Part shown: piece by piece, positions 49,233 through 61,470 of the stretch | Numbering within the stretch: the first letter of the stretch is position 1 | Layout of the letters: each line of letters starts with the position of its first letter | NCBI GenBank assembly: GCA_028554795.2 | Contig: CM068839.1 | Location: forward strand, 89,872,182-89,936,181 | From: Sinohyriopsis cumingii | Lineage: Eukaryota; Mollusca; Bivalvia; Unionida; Unionidae | DNA: 64,000 nucleotides | Direction: 5' to 3' | Made by a program: the position numbers and the translations under genes | The notes under the pieces: generated by a model | Databases searched by the model: none | What the model was told of the DNA's origin: nothing | The model's input: only the letters and a program-made list of their open reading frames with translations

Positions 49233-52200
49233 TTCACCAGAGTTAAACTGCTCTACTGAAAGTCCAACATTTTTTAACCTAACAGGTAATGTTTTTTCAT
49301 TTACAGCTCATCAGGGGTACAAAATTCACTGCCTGGCAGTCTGGCACAATTTAATTTTAGTTTTGTGCAACCATCTGTATCAAAGTCACGACCCAGTCAG
49401 TCAACCAGATTTTGATGGCTGTGGTTTATAATGAGTCTGACTACAGTGATGTAAAAGCAGTTTGTATGTGCAGTCTTTGGATCAGCTTGTTGGTATTTAT
49501 GCCAGGTGTTAATATTTGTGAATGATTTGATACCTACCTAGCAGAGTCAATCATGCACAAAAATCCACCTACCTAAATACCATATGTTAATCTCACAGTA
49601 ACAGATATGTTTACTTTCTGGCACTGATCAAGTTATTGCAAAATGACAAATACCCAAAGAAGAGACACCAAGAAGAAATCTTCACTCAAATAATTAAGTT
49701 TTCTTTAACCACCATTTTCACACATCTACATTTTTAAGATTTGTGATAATTGTTATTGTGCAAATCAAGTACATATGAAATATGTATGTCAGTGAATTGA
49801 AAGAGAAAGATAGGGAGGGTTCAGTAAAAGATTTAAAACTGAAAGTTAAATATAACAATTGCACTGTTAGCGAAATCCATGTAACTGAGACAAGTGCCGT
49901 TTAATTCCAAACTTAAAAAGTCATGTGACTATAATCTCACGAGCTGTGTCACAAAAGTTATCATCTAATCACCTTGAAATTGATACCTTGTATGAAGCCA
50001 GCTTTTGGGAGTTGGCATGCTATAAGCATTTCATTGGGCCAAAAAGTTAGCCAGGCAGTTTCATTGGCTAGAATAATGAATAGGGAGAAGCTGGGGAGTT
50101 TCATTGGCCAGAATAATGAATATGGAGGAGCCAAGTAGTTTCATTGGACAAAATTATGAATAGAGAAGAGACAGGCAGTTTCTCTGGTCAGAATAATTAA
50201 TATGGAGGAGACATGCATTTTCATTGGCTAGAATAATGGATAGGGAGGAGCCTACTGACCCACTGAATATGGCTAGGTTGTGACACCAGAGAGCTTAAAA
50301 TGTTATGATTAAAATGTAACTGATAACAATTAAAAATTAAAAAATTAAAAATGTATTTTGTATTTGTCAAAACTTGCTTCATATAGTCTGCATTACGTCA
50401 TCATGTCTGCATGTGAGTATATATGGTGATTTTCCCACAAGGTGTACCTGGTGAACTTTTTACAAGTTTCCAGTAAGACATTCCTAAAAGAAAAGTAAGA
50501 GAAATTAAAATTTACATCTAACTGCAGATAAATCATAAAACATGTGTGCAGAAGATTTTAAATTTATTTGATATGATTAACAGCATGTTTGCATCCATCA
50601 TTGATAATCTCCAAACAACGATATATTTGACATGTATGCAATAGATTTAATTCACAACTTGCTGGTCTGTATTTCTTTTCTAGATTCCTTTCCAGATACT
50701 GCAGCTGAAACACGAAAAGACATTATGCTGTACATGTATATATGTAAGATTACTTAATGTCATCCCAGCTCTATTTTACATATTACTGTATCGAAAACAC
50801 AAATTGCCTTGATATCAGTATTTTATTGTTTAAAAGTTGAATGTTCTGAATCGTACATATTCATTTGGATATGAAGTGCTCATACATGTGATATCTCCTT
50901 GATATGCCAATAGCTTTAGGACACTTTGCTAAACTCTGTCTCCTGCAGTTATATCTCCCATTTTACATGAAGTCATTTTGTAAAACTTTGTGACGCATTT
51001 GCTTAATTTACCTCAAATGGGACTCACATATTGAACAATAATTTCTTTGGGCAAGAAGTTGTCAGTGAAGACGATGAACATTTTTTCCAAAATTAAAGAT
51101 GTTTTATAAATCTCTTTCTTTCACCATAGGTCGCCCTATTGATAAAGGTTAGAAACAAATGTACTGTCTACGTTTGCCTGCTTATTAATTAATTTATATA
51201 TACTCAGGACATCCAGTTTGACAGATACAATGTAGCAAAACAAATGCCATTTCAAAACTTTAATTGAAATTGAGTTTTACATGTGCCAGATGAAATCAAG
51301 TTATACCTAAGTTTAAAATTATTTCTAATGGTTGGGGGAGCTAATACAGGATTATTGGTGATGCCCACAGATGCACAAGAACCTCAAACTAACAGTTTAT
51401 AAGCATTATAACTTTTAATTTTACTGAGCTAGTTATGGAGATCACTTCACAGACACACACAGAGACTTTTTTAAAATTAAATGTTTTGGAAAAATATAAC
51501 TTTGAAAGGTTAAAAAAATGTGAATTGTAAATCTCACTAAGATGTATGAAAACAGAATTGTAAATCTAAAAAAGATGTCTGAACAAAGAATTTTAAATGG
51601 CACCAAGATGTCTGAACACAGAATTGCATATCTCACTAGGACAACTGTACACCAAATTGTAAATCTCACTAAGATGTCGGTACACATAATTGTAAATTGC
51701 ACAAAGACATCTGTACACAGAATTGTAAATCACACTAAATGTCTGAGCACAGAATTGTAAATCTCACTAAATGTTTGAACACAGAATTGTAAATCTTGCT
51801 AAATGTTTGAACATAGAACAGAATGGTAAATCTCACTGAGATATCTGTACAAAGAATTGTAAATCTCATTAAGACGTCTGAGCACAGAATGGTAAATCTC
51901 GCTAAATGTTTGAACACAGAATTGTAAATCTCACTAAGACATCTGAGCACAGAATACAGAATTGTAAATCATGCTACTGTAAGACATTTGAACACAGATT
52001 TGTAAATCTCACTAAGACATCTGAGCACAGAATGGTAAATCTCATTGAGACATCTGTACAAAGAATTGTAAATCTCACTAAATGTCTCAACACAGAATTG
52101 TAAATCTCACAAAGAAGTTTAGAGAAGTTTAAGAAGCATACATAATTTTTCACATATTTTATACTTACAAATTTTGAACTGATTAAAAACTGGAGTTTAG

Positions 52201-55200
52201 TAGAAGTTGTTAAGGCAATTGTGTCAGCTTGTAAATAAAAAACCCTGCTTTTGACTACAAACCACCTGTATTGAAAGTACAAATGTCCTGATTTTAGCCA
52301 CATATCTCCTACATTTTAGTACAAATATGCTGCACTTGACCACCAGACTCCTGCTATGGAAGCACAAATCTCCTGCATTTAGCTTCACAACTCATACATT
52401 GGAAGCACAGAACTCCTGCAATGGAATTCACAAATCCACACATGTGAGAGAACCAGGACATCCAATTTGTGGATTTTAAACTATGATCTGTATATTGACT
52501 TCTGAATTATTTATATTTTTTATTCACATAAAATGTACATGTTTTAAGGAGATAGATATAAGTGCATTTTTTTGGCCATAATATGTATTTTCTTTTCACA
52601 TAATAGTAAAACAGCAAGTTTGGAACCTGAATCAAATTCCAGTGACAAATACGGCAATAATAATTATGAGTCTGTCTCGGTGATCAGACAGAATGTATGT
52701 TGTCCTTGTTTTCAGGCATAGAAATTCCTGGGCTGTATCAGAGTCTGGAAACATTGCTGGAAACTTTAATAAAATGATCTGTAATGAGGAGTGGTAAATT
52801 ATTACAGCCACAAAATTTGTAAACGAAATCTCTGCAAGAGCCATTTTATCCCCATTTGACTTAGTCTCAAATTAGACTTTCAAAGTGGGCATGTTGTTAA
52901 ATCATTGTTTCCATGTGATGGCCTTCAAAGTGGGCATGTTGTTAAATCATAGTTTCCATGTGATGGCCTTCAAAGTGGGCATGTTGTTAAATCATTGTTT
53001 CCATGTGATGGCCTTCAAAGTGGGCATGTTGTTAAATCATTGTTTCCATGTGATGGCCTTCAAAGTGGGCATGTTGTTAAATCATTGTTTCCATGTGATG
53101 GCCTTCAAAGTGGGCATGTTGTTAAATCATTGTTTCCATGTGATGGCCTTCAAAGTGGGCATGTTGTTAAATCATTATTTCCATGTGATGGCCTTCAAAG
53201 TGGGTATGTTGTTAAATCATTGTTTCCATGTGATGGCCTTCAGAGTGGGTATGTTGTTAAATCATTGTTTCCATGTGATGGCCTTCAAAGTGGGCATGTT
53301 GTTAAATCATTGTTTCCATGTGATGGCCTTCAAAGTGGGCATGTTGTTAAATCATTGTTTCCATGTGATGGTGTCCACATATACGTGGTGATATAAATTA
53401 TTCACCCATATGCTATCTTAAACTCCACATTGTATCAAACAAAGAGTGCAAACTCGTGACCTTGGCTACATACCCGCTTAAAGTCTGATTTCAAAATATT
53501 GTTGAATTTGTAATATGTCTTAGTTGGTGGCTGTTAGCATTGAAGAAAGTGCACATTTTGGCATTTTCATATGAATTGAACCAAAAAAGTAAAAGCTGCC
53601 CTTAAATATTATGCTTGAAATACCTTGATAAAAGGTAAAAAAGACAAAAAATCAGATTACTTATGCAGTTGTTTCAGCTGGAATAAATGTTTGGTCAGTT
53701 TTTCCTTTTTATCTCTCCTCTGCCAAAAGTTGACCTTTTTTAATCAGAGACGCACAAGCTATCATGAACCATTATTGATACCATTATCGATTATAAATTT
53801 GGAATAAATATCCTGCATTTTTGGCCTTAACCTCTCCAAATTCAAACACAAAGTTACTCAATGAATGCAATGCAGTTGCTGACCTGCCAGCTCATTTACA
53901 AACAAGCTGACTGAAAAAAATATGTTGATGACCAGGATGTGACCTCAAAAAGTTCTCACTCGACATGGTTGTGCCTTAAAAGTGACAGCTTGATACCATA
54001 ATGAGGTACTTGGGCAAAATGGCCGCAATAAAAGTGCTGTCTAGGAACTAAGCAAGCAACACCATAACCTTAGCATTGCTCCAAAAGAATCACAGGCTTG
54101 GCCACCATATGAGGGAGAAATTAGTATTTAGATATTGCATCAGCACATTAGAAGAATATGTAACCAGTCAAAAATGAGGGAAAGGTCTCCAAGGTTTGTG
54201 CTAGCATGACTGGTCCCTTGGGTATGGGTAGAAATAAATTACATGCATAGCAGACACCATAGACCCTCAAGATGAAGTGACAAAATCATTCTACTAACAA
54301 CCAGGGCAGGATGGATATAACTGTTTTGATGCAGGGACCCTTAAATATATATGTAAACAGGAATAAAATTAATGGGTTTTGCAAATCCTGCTGTGGCTAA
54401 AAACATGGCAAACAAAGACTATGTTGGTCAAGACCACAAACTGGGCTGAAGCTAAAAACATGGCAAATAAGGACTAGGTTGATTGTAAGTCCACAAAATG
54501 GGCTGAGGTGAAAAACATGGCTAACAGAGACTATGTTGATGGTAAAGTCCACAAACTGGGCTGAGGCTAAAAACATGGCTAACAAAGACTGTGTTGTCGG
54601 TAAAGTCCACAAACTGGGCTGAAGTGAAAAACATGGCTAACAAAGACTATGTTGATGGTAAAGTCCACAAACTGGGCTGAGGTGAAAAACATGGCAAAAA
54701 AGACTGCTGATGGTAAAGAACTCAAACTGGGCTGAGGCAGAAACCATGACATACAAGGATTATGTTGATGGTGAAGACCACAAACTGGACTGAGGTAGAA
54801 ACCATGGCATACAAGGATTATGTTGATGGTGAAGACCACAAACTAAGCTTAGGCTAAAAACATGGAAAACAAAGACTATGTTGATGGTAAAGTCCACAAA
54901 CTGGGCTGAGGCAGAAACCATGACACACAAGGATTATGTTGATGGTGAAGACCACAAACTAAGCTTAGGCTAAAAACATGGCAAACAAAGTCTATGTTGA
55001 TGGTCAAGTCCACAAACTGGGCTGAGGTGAAAAACATGGCTAACAAAGACTATGTTGATGGTAAAGTCCACAAACTATCTTTCTAGGGCAGACAAAGCTG
55101 TGACGCCATGTAGTTTTCCTTAAACATGAGTAAGAACTGATTCATGGATATGAGTGAGCCTTTTGGTCCAAAAGATGCTGCTCCCAATTAAAAGCAGATT

Positions 55201-58200
55201 GGTACCTCATGCTCCAATAAATATAAATAAATCAAGTAATGCATGTGAAAGAGCCTACCAATCCTCAATACCCAGCCACCGAAGCATATATTCACGTGGC
55301 AGTGCAGCAAACCAACTTTGCTATCTTTTTATCTGGTTTGTTATCTTCTTTGCTCAAATAGCCACTTTAAATGGTCCTTACATTTCCACGTGCACAGATA
55401 ATGAGAGGGGCTGAGCCTTCACTTACCATTTCAGTTTTGGGAATCACCATGGGGATACTGGATGGTAGTGAGTTTGATTTTTACTTTCAAGCATGCCTGG
55501 AGGACCTCATCTCAAATTCACCTATTATAACTTTGTGTTTTTCTAAGGTAATGTCTGTTGGTATATGTAACACGATAACCAAGGTTGGGGTTGGATTTAT
55601 AATAAAACACTAATGATGGTTGATACAAATACAATGTTTATTGATGAGTGACTCAAATGAAAACAGAATTATGGTTAATACTTGAGTGTATAAGGTCCAG
55701 TTATTGGACAAATTAATACAATACACACAAACCTAATAATGTAACATAAATGTTAATACAAATAAATGACCTTACACAGTATAAGGACAGAGGTTAATGA
55801 TTCACAGTAATTTCACACAAAGAAAAGAATGATGTGTTTTAGTCAAATAGTAAAAATGATGTACTTTACTCATGCAGTAAAAATGACATATCACTCAAAT
55901 AGTGATATGGAATAGTCAAGGAGTGTTACTCTTCGAACAGAATTGCTTCTAAGTAGCAGTTTCTTCCAAGCATGTGCACCATGTACTGTATATTCTTGCA
56001 TACAAGTCTACAACATGCTCACATGCTACTTTTACCTTGTGGTCCCGGTGAAAAATGTGTAGTATTCTTTCGCTTAAAATTGTTAATTGGCTTGCTTTGC
56101 CCTATGACCTTTCAGGTCATGGTCAGAGTCATAGAAAATGTCAATGAAGGTTTTGGTTAAAATTGTTAATTTGTAATATTTATGAAACCTCAAGAGAGAT
56201 TCTAATCATGCTTAGCATATTCATTAATGTGAAATTAAGACATTTCATTCTTCAACATGCTTGCTTGCCCCTATGACCTTGGGGTTGAGTTCAGTCTTTA
56301 AAAGTTCTGTTTAAGGTTTTGGTTATGTTTTTTCATTTGTTTATATTTCCTAAATCCTGTGATGAATTTTCTTTATACTTGTGATAAATCAGTGCGAAAC
56401 TAAGACAGTTCATTCATGTCATGTATACATTGACCTCAGGATGATAAAGGTCAGGTCAGTCATGCAAACTTTGTTTTTAGGTCTTTGTTGAAGTTTTTCA
56501 TTTGCTTATATTTCTTAAATTCCTTGATTGGTTTTATTCATATTTGCAATGAATCATTATGAAGCTAAGATGAATGATATCTATGACATGGTCTCTGAAA
56601 CTTTTGACCCTGGGATCATGATCAGACATGTTACAGCAATGGTTTGACCATAGGATCAGCATGCAGGCCCTGGCCTTGTTGTAATATAATTGTTTTTTCC
56701 AAATTGTGAGCAACATTGAAATCAGACACTAAGCTTCTGGAACATCTTTGAAATGAATGCTTTTGATCAATTTTAAATTTCTAAATTGACGCATGAGATG
56801 GCATTAGAAATGTGTTTGATAACCAAGAGTATGATAAAGAGATACTCAGGTACCATATTTCTACAGTGATGTTTGAAGAAAATCCCATCCCTATTTTTTA
56901 AAACAATTTTAGTAGATGTATCTACTTATATGTAATAATGAACTTAATAACACTTTAGGCTGGCCCCCTGGTCTTATCAGGAAGAAATATACTGTAACCT
57001 AGACCCATTGTTTAAAACTTTTTCTGCACAAAAACTCTATATCTAGCTCCAGCTCAGAATCCCAAAGTTTGACATTCTATATATTAAATTATAATGGAAT
57101 TGAAATTTTAGGAATCTGTAAACATTAATACTAGCTTTCTAATCTTAAATTACGTAAATGTTCATGGGAGGGGAGGGGAGTGGAGTAGTATGAGTTTACA
57201 CTCATTGGCATAATGAGAGTAAATGGCACCTGGGGCAATGATGTTTGCCCAAAATGGGTTTTGGTGCCCCAGTGCATTTTTTATAATATAGGCTTGAGTG
57301 AGTAAATGCTTAGATAATGTTTGCCTAATTGTAAAAACCTGAAAACAATGCTCTACTGGTCATAGACTAGATGGGGTAGTCGATTGCCCATTGTCCATCC
57401 ATATGTTAGTAGAAGTGTGTTATCACTGCCCCTTCTGAACTACTTGGAGAATTGTTATGAAACATTGCACACATTCAACCCATGGTCTACATGGTCCTAA
57501 AATAATTGTGTTGCTCAGACATGCAGTATGGCCACCATAGTGACTAATGTTGTATGTCTTGTTATTGCTCTTGAATGGAAATTATATTGAAAGTGCAATG
57601 AATGAATTACAAAATATATAAAAAGTATTTTTAAAAAAGAGTTATTGGCTCATTTTTTACAAGTTACCTTTGAAGTCCAGGAAGTCAAATTGACCAAACA
57701 GAGCTCGCAGTTTATTGATAGATACACATATGAAGTAAGGCCAAGCTCTATACTCAATAACCCAAATTACACCCATCAGTCATACACCAAAAGAAAGGGA
57801 ATTGAAAATTCTTGTAAGAATATCTAAGATCTTAAAAAGTCACGATAACCAGTGAAGGAAACCTGGGAAGTTATTTTTCTTTATAAATCTAACCCTGTGT
57901 AAAATACAAAGCTGTAGCATACATGACTAACTGAATGGAAGTTCATATTAACATGGTGGGGGGGGGTACCAGAGGACTTCTTATGTCAGTTAGTCCTAGA
58001 TAAAAATAATATTGATCTGATGTCCAATATGGCGATGTTGAAAATCTTCTTATCATTATTCCTCTAAATTTATGGTCATTATTAACATGGGGTTTTAACT
58101 AAAGACTTCTTATTATGTTGAGATACTCCTGAATGAAAATTATACTTTTAACATGTCCAAAATGGCCACCACAACAGCCATCTTCATAATGAAATGTAAT

Positions 58201-59376
58201 ATAGCCATTGGCTTTTCACAAGAATAATTATTTATGTTATCTAATTTGTCCTAAAGGAAACAGCTCCAGTTGCCTAGTGGTTAGAGCGTCTGCATCGGAT
58301 GCAGGAGGTCATGGGTTCGATCCCCGGCTGAGTCATACCAAAGACTTATGAAAAAATTGTACTAACAGCTGCTTCACTTGGCGCTCAGCATTAAGAGGTT
58401 AGTGTTAGGACTGGTTGGCCTGGTGTCGGGAAAATGTAACTGGGTGGGACATCATGCTACATGTCTGCAGCACGATGCCCCAGAGCTAGACATCACTATT
58501 AACTGCCACACTGCAGACATCGTAGCGATATGACTAAAAAATTGTTAAAGCTACGTTAAAAATTCAAATCACATACATGCATTTGTCCTAAAGCAAAATG
58601 ATACTGATATGGCTGCCACAAGAGCTATCTTTAAAAAATGTTTTTATTGCTAATCCTTCTGAATGAAAAGTCATATTGCCATGCGATTCTCACCTGAAGG
58701 CATATGATGTAGAATTAATCCAAAATGAAAATGGTATCCATCTGGAAAATATTATCACAACTTCTCCTGATTGGATGGTTGTATCAACATGGACTCAACA
58801 ACTTCTCCTGATTGGATGGTTGTATCAACATGGACTCAACAACTGATTGGATGGTTGTATCAACATGGACTCAACAACTTCTCCTCATTGGATGGTTGTA
58901 TCAACATGGACTCAACAACTTCTCCTGAGTGGATGGTTGTATCAATATGGACTCTTTACTAAACAACTTCTTATGATATCTAGTTAGTCATAATAGTGCC
59001 AGGCACATATTTGGTATGCCAGCAATGGTGGCCATCCTGAAAATCTTGTTACCACTATTTCTAGATGGCTGGTCACATGAACATTGGGCTTTCACCAAAA
59101 GCCTTCTTATGATCATGTAGTTGGTACTAAATAGATCTGATACAGAGAATGGCTACCTTAAAAATCTTGTTATTCCTTCTCCAAAATGAAAAGTTGTATC
59201 AACATGGGTTTCCACCAGGTCTTGAATGATAATGGTGCCAAGTTGATCTTCCTGGAAATTCTTTTCAGCCAGCAGAGTATCGGTCCCTTGTTTTACTAGC
59301 CTTAGAACTTTCAACTCTCACTGAGTCATTGTCAGAGGTGGAATTAAAAAATAGAGACAATGACGACAAACAATAA
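49233..59376 (+). CDS. Candidate 3' exons of a receptor-like host gene with a tyrosine-rich tail
   Basis: Small exons with matching phases: 49,233-49,285 (acceptor cttgtttgttacag, donor CAG|GTAATG; SPELNCSTESPTFFNLT); 50,684-50,743 (acceptor tatttcttttctag, donor TAT|GTAAGA; SFPDTAAETRKDIMLYMYI); an optional 18-nt microexon 51,130-51,147 (weak donor GTTAGA); 52,615-52,694 (donor AAT|GTATGT; SSDKYGNNNYESVSVIRQN); 57,681-57,734 (donor GAA|GTAAGG; SQFIDRYTYE); 59,269-59,376 (acceptor aattcttttcag; PAEYRSLV..., ending NDDKQ and TAA). Intron phases run 1, 1, 1, 0, 0 without conflict. The tail is acidic and carries several tyrosine motifs (YESV, YTYE, EYRSL) of the kind seen in phosphotyrosine-signalling receptors. 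No membrane segment or ectodomain is in view; upstream exons would lie further left. Introns are loaded with minisatellites. Found by eye, so individual exons may be wrong. Confidence 0.35.
49286..50054. other. Intron-like AT-rich DNA
   Basis: Nothing else recognised between the first two candidate exons on this side of the 40-bp repeat. Confidence 0.35.
50055..50262 (+). repeat. 40-bp minisatellite
   Basis: Five units with exact 40-bp spacing (tcattgg at 50,061, 50,101, 50,141, 50,181 as tctctgg, and 50,221), each followed by gaataatgaatagggag or a variant. Confidence 0.9.
51525..52115 (+). repeat. ~31-33-bp minisatellite
   Basis: About 18 imperfect units built on cagaattgtaaatctcact plus aagatgtctgaaca. 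Lies in a candidate intron. Confidence 0.9.
52116..52606. other. Intron-like DNA with short degenerate repeats
   Basis: At about 52,300-52,430, a loosely repeated motif (acaaatctcctgcattt) may be the remains of another minisatellite. Confidence 0.4.
52881..53375 (+). repeat. 45-bp minisatellite, 11 units
   Basis: Near-identical units of gtgggcatgttgttaaatca, ttgtttccatgtgatggc, cttcaaa. Because 45 is a multiple of three and the unit lacks stops in two plus-strand frames, frames of 168 and 133 codons arise. They have no outside homologous sequence or promoter context and are not called as proteins. Confidence 0.95.
53397..54395. other. Unique DNA
   Basis: No exon with paired splice sites found. 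Confidence 0.4.
54396..55080 (-). repeat. ~58-bp minisatellite
   Basis: About twelve units with gtccacaaactgggctgagg, aaaaacatggctaac and aaagactatgttgatggt. Confidence 0.92.
55081..56090. other. Unique DNA with weak exon-like stretches
   Basis: A plus-strand stretch at about 55,432-55,546 is open (LGITMGILDGSEFDFYFQA) between ttaccatttcag and AAG|GTAATG. On the minus strand the same place has a perfect donor (AAATG|GTAAGT at about 55,427). Both cannot be real, so neither is called as a gene. Confidence 0.3.
56095..56665. repeat. ~165-bp degenerate tandem repeat
   Basis: Three loosely similar units contain 'gaaactaagac..ttcattc', 'tatttc.taaat.c.tgat.' and 'gacct..gg.tcaggtca'. The landmarks are spaced about 162-168 bp. 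Confidence 0.6.
56666..57660. other. Unique DNA
   Basis: Nothing recognised. The part from 57,360 onward resembles the degenerate repeat described at 57.95-59.26 kb. Confidence 0.35.
58257..58580 (+). mobile_element. SINE family A with perfect target-site duplication
   Basis: The head gctccagttgcctagtgg, body and tail are complete. A 13-bp duplication ATTTGTCCTAAAG lies at 58,244-58,256 and 58,581-58,593 without mismatch, indicating a fairly recent insertion. Confidence 0.93.
58760..58955 (+). repeat. 41-bp minisatellite
   Basis: Five units of ttggatggttgtatcaacat plus ggactcaacaacttctcctga; one unit is shortened. Confidence 0.92.
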
Positions 59377-59413
59377 TCACAAACAAAATGTTGAATTTAC
59401 AAAATTTACATGA

Positions 59414-59701
59414 TTATGGGTTTAATACAACTATTATTTCAAACTTATCAATATCACACATTATCAGTTTGAAATCTGTTGATAAAATGGCAACCTGGTT
59501 GGTATTGAGGTACAAAGGATGAGCAAGACTAAAAGAGAACCATCTGTTTCTTGATATGACGTTATGTAGCCTTAGATAATCTCCTAGATAATTCATTGTC
59601 TCCATCATTTTTATTAACTTCCACAACAGCAAAAATAATATAGTACCAACAAGAACTATACAAAAATAGTGTGTCTGTGAGCAGTTACACAAAAATAGCA
59701 A
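59414..59701 (-). CDS. Possible membrane-segment exon (tentative)
   Basis: The minus strand has the acceptor tgtaactgctcacag followed by a frame with a plausible 19-residue transmembrane helix (YFCIVLVGTILFLLLWKLI), ending at a possible donor, CAG|GTTGCC, at about 59,489. Just after the helix a second frame reads VNKNDGDNELSRRLSKAT and stops, so a frameshift at the A-run may have split one tail. Could be a decayed or chance exon. Confidence 0.2.
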   Translation of the reverse strand: MLFLCNCSQTHYFCIVLVGTILFLLLWKLIKMMETMNYLGDYLRLHNVISRNRWFSFSLAHPLYLNTNQVAILSTDFKLIMCDIDKFEIIVVLNP

Positions 59702-61470
59702 TCATGGGTAAGTGAATGAAGAATGAAGTAAATGAACCAATTATTTCACTGAAAAAATGTGGACTCAAAACAGGTAATTATTTTATTTGCATGTGGGTGT
59801 CATTTTAGAGTCTTCTTGATTTAAACCACTTGCATGTTTGTTTTTGTCCCGTGTATTCTCAATATTTTCCTTATTATTATGTTAGGGAATGAGGAATGTA
59901 TTTTTCACTATGATGAAATTGTTATGTCGCTATGGTGACAAAGTTGAGTAACAGAAAAAAGCAAAACCAACAAGTTTTATAAACTTAAACAATTTAGTTT
60001 TCAAAGTTATAAATGAAATTTGTGAGAGGAACTTACATAATTATGAAGTAAATCCAAACTAGTCCCTATAAAGGTCTATGAAAGTTTCAAAATGAATGAG
60101 AAGTTCCTTATAAATTTAAATACTGGAAATGTACTGGTCCTCCAAGAACCATGATGTTGTCAAGATGGCATGGTCCAAAATTCCTTAGAATAATTTATAA
60201 CAGTTCCAGAATAATATTATAGTCCAAATAATGAGCACTTTCTATTTCAACTGAACAGTCCAAACAAATGTATTTTGTCTTAAAAAATATCTAAGGACAA
60301 CCTAAAATACATCTGCAGACTTGTAACAGGAACACAATAAGTGTGAATGACTCCAAAAGTCAGTGAATCTGATGGCTTAACTTTCTCTTTTACACCGTAT
60401 ATTGCGACTATACTTAGCAATATGCACAATGTGACATCACACACTATTGATTTTGCATCAATTAAGAATATTCACATGATCACGCACAACCAATTGGAAG
60501 CTACAGAATTATTCCTAAAACGTAGAAATCCAAATCAGTCACTAAGAAACTGCGCCATTGGTGCTATTTTAAGTCTTATTGTTACTAATTGTCAACACAT
60601 ACATAAAGATCTATTTATAAATCCTATGTCATACTATACTCGAGTCACGTAGGCCAGACTGAACTAAAGATATTCTGTACACATTACAGCCATGAGTAAG
60701 AATTATAAAAATTAGATAAAATCATGCACCAGGAGTTACAAAAATATAGATATACATGACATAGATATACATAACAAAATGTTTTACATCTTTTATCACT
60801 ACTGCGCCAGTATAATCCTGGGTCCTGATTGGCATTAACTTTGCTCTGCTCTATGTGGCTTTTTGGTCTGCATTAGGCTACTACTGAATTGTTTAGTAGG
60901 ATCAACATTAGTGGATCACATGATTCCAGTGTTTCTGGATAACTTGATCACTTTTGGGTTGTCAGAATGGTTGATCAGGATAAATGTTATCTGATCAACT
61001 TGGTTTTTAATATTAATTTTCATAAGTTATTGTGTTCCTTTGCTGGCCTCCTTTGACTCTGTCAGGCGTATATTGTGGCATAGGTTCATCAGATGTCCAG
61101 ACAGCTCCTATGACCTTTTCTGGAATGTTTCATTATCAGAGTAAATTCTGTATTCTCATTGCCTAGGATGTTCTAAATGCAGTTTTTTTTTGGGATGACA
61201 GATGGATGGAATAAGATTCTAGTGTTTATCATTTGGTTCTGAGTATATATCCATGTGTAATTTTGCAAGTCTGCTTGTTGTGTAAAGAAATACAAGGTTA
61301 TTAGTTAGAGACTTCTGTCACGTATTTTATTGAAGGATGTGAGTTATTTACTTTTGAGATAAAGTCATCAAAATTTTATTTTCCATGATGCAATTTCAAT
61401 ATCCTCAATACAACATACCCACTGTTATTGTGCAAGTCTCACCAATGCTAAATGTTGCCGCTCCAGTCTT
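59702..61470. other. Unique AT-rich DNA
   Basis: A 101-codon plus-strand frame (60,347-60,652) has no recognisable motif and no splice context, and is not called. Confidence 0.4.

Larger units (their letters stand above)
57950..59265 (+). repeat. Degenerate dispersed/tandem repeat
   Basis: Recurrent blocks: ccaaaatggccaccac or a variant, aaaatcttgttatt, tatcaacatggg, caccaaaagacttcttatga, ttagtcctaaat. Similar sequence lies at 23,310-23,480. Units are too diverged to give a period. It hosts a SINE and a 41-bp minisatellite. Confidence 0.55.

Noticed and set aside
52711-52770. A second tyrosine peptide (IEIPGLYQSLETLLETLIK) after a tgtccttgttttcag acceptor
   Set aside because: Only 21 nt separate it from the preceding donor, too short for an animal intron, and the phases do not join without a stop. 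It could be an alternative exon but is unsupported.
52885-53396. 168- and 133-codon frames as repeat proteins
   Set aside because: Both arise from the same 45-bp unit in different frames, with no flanking coding sequence; an artefact of unit length.
55427-55550. Exons on both strands around a perfect minus-strand donor
   Set aside because: Plus- and minus-strand interpretations conflict and neither has strong coding content.
60347-60652. 101-codon plus-strand frame
   Set aside because: No recognisable motif, no splice or promoter context; length is possible by chance in AT-rich DNA.
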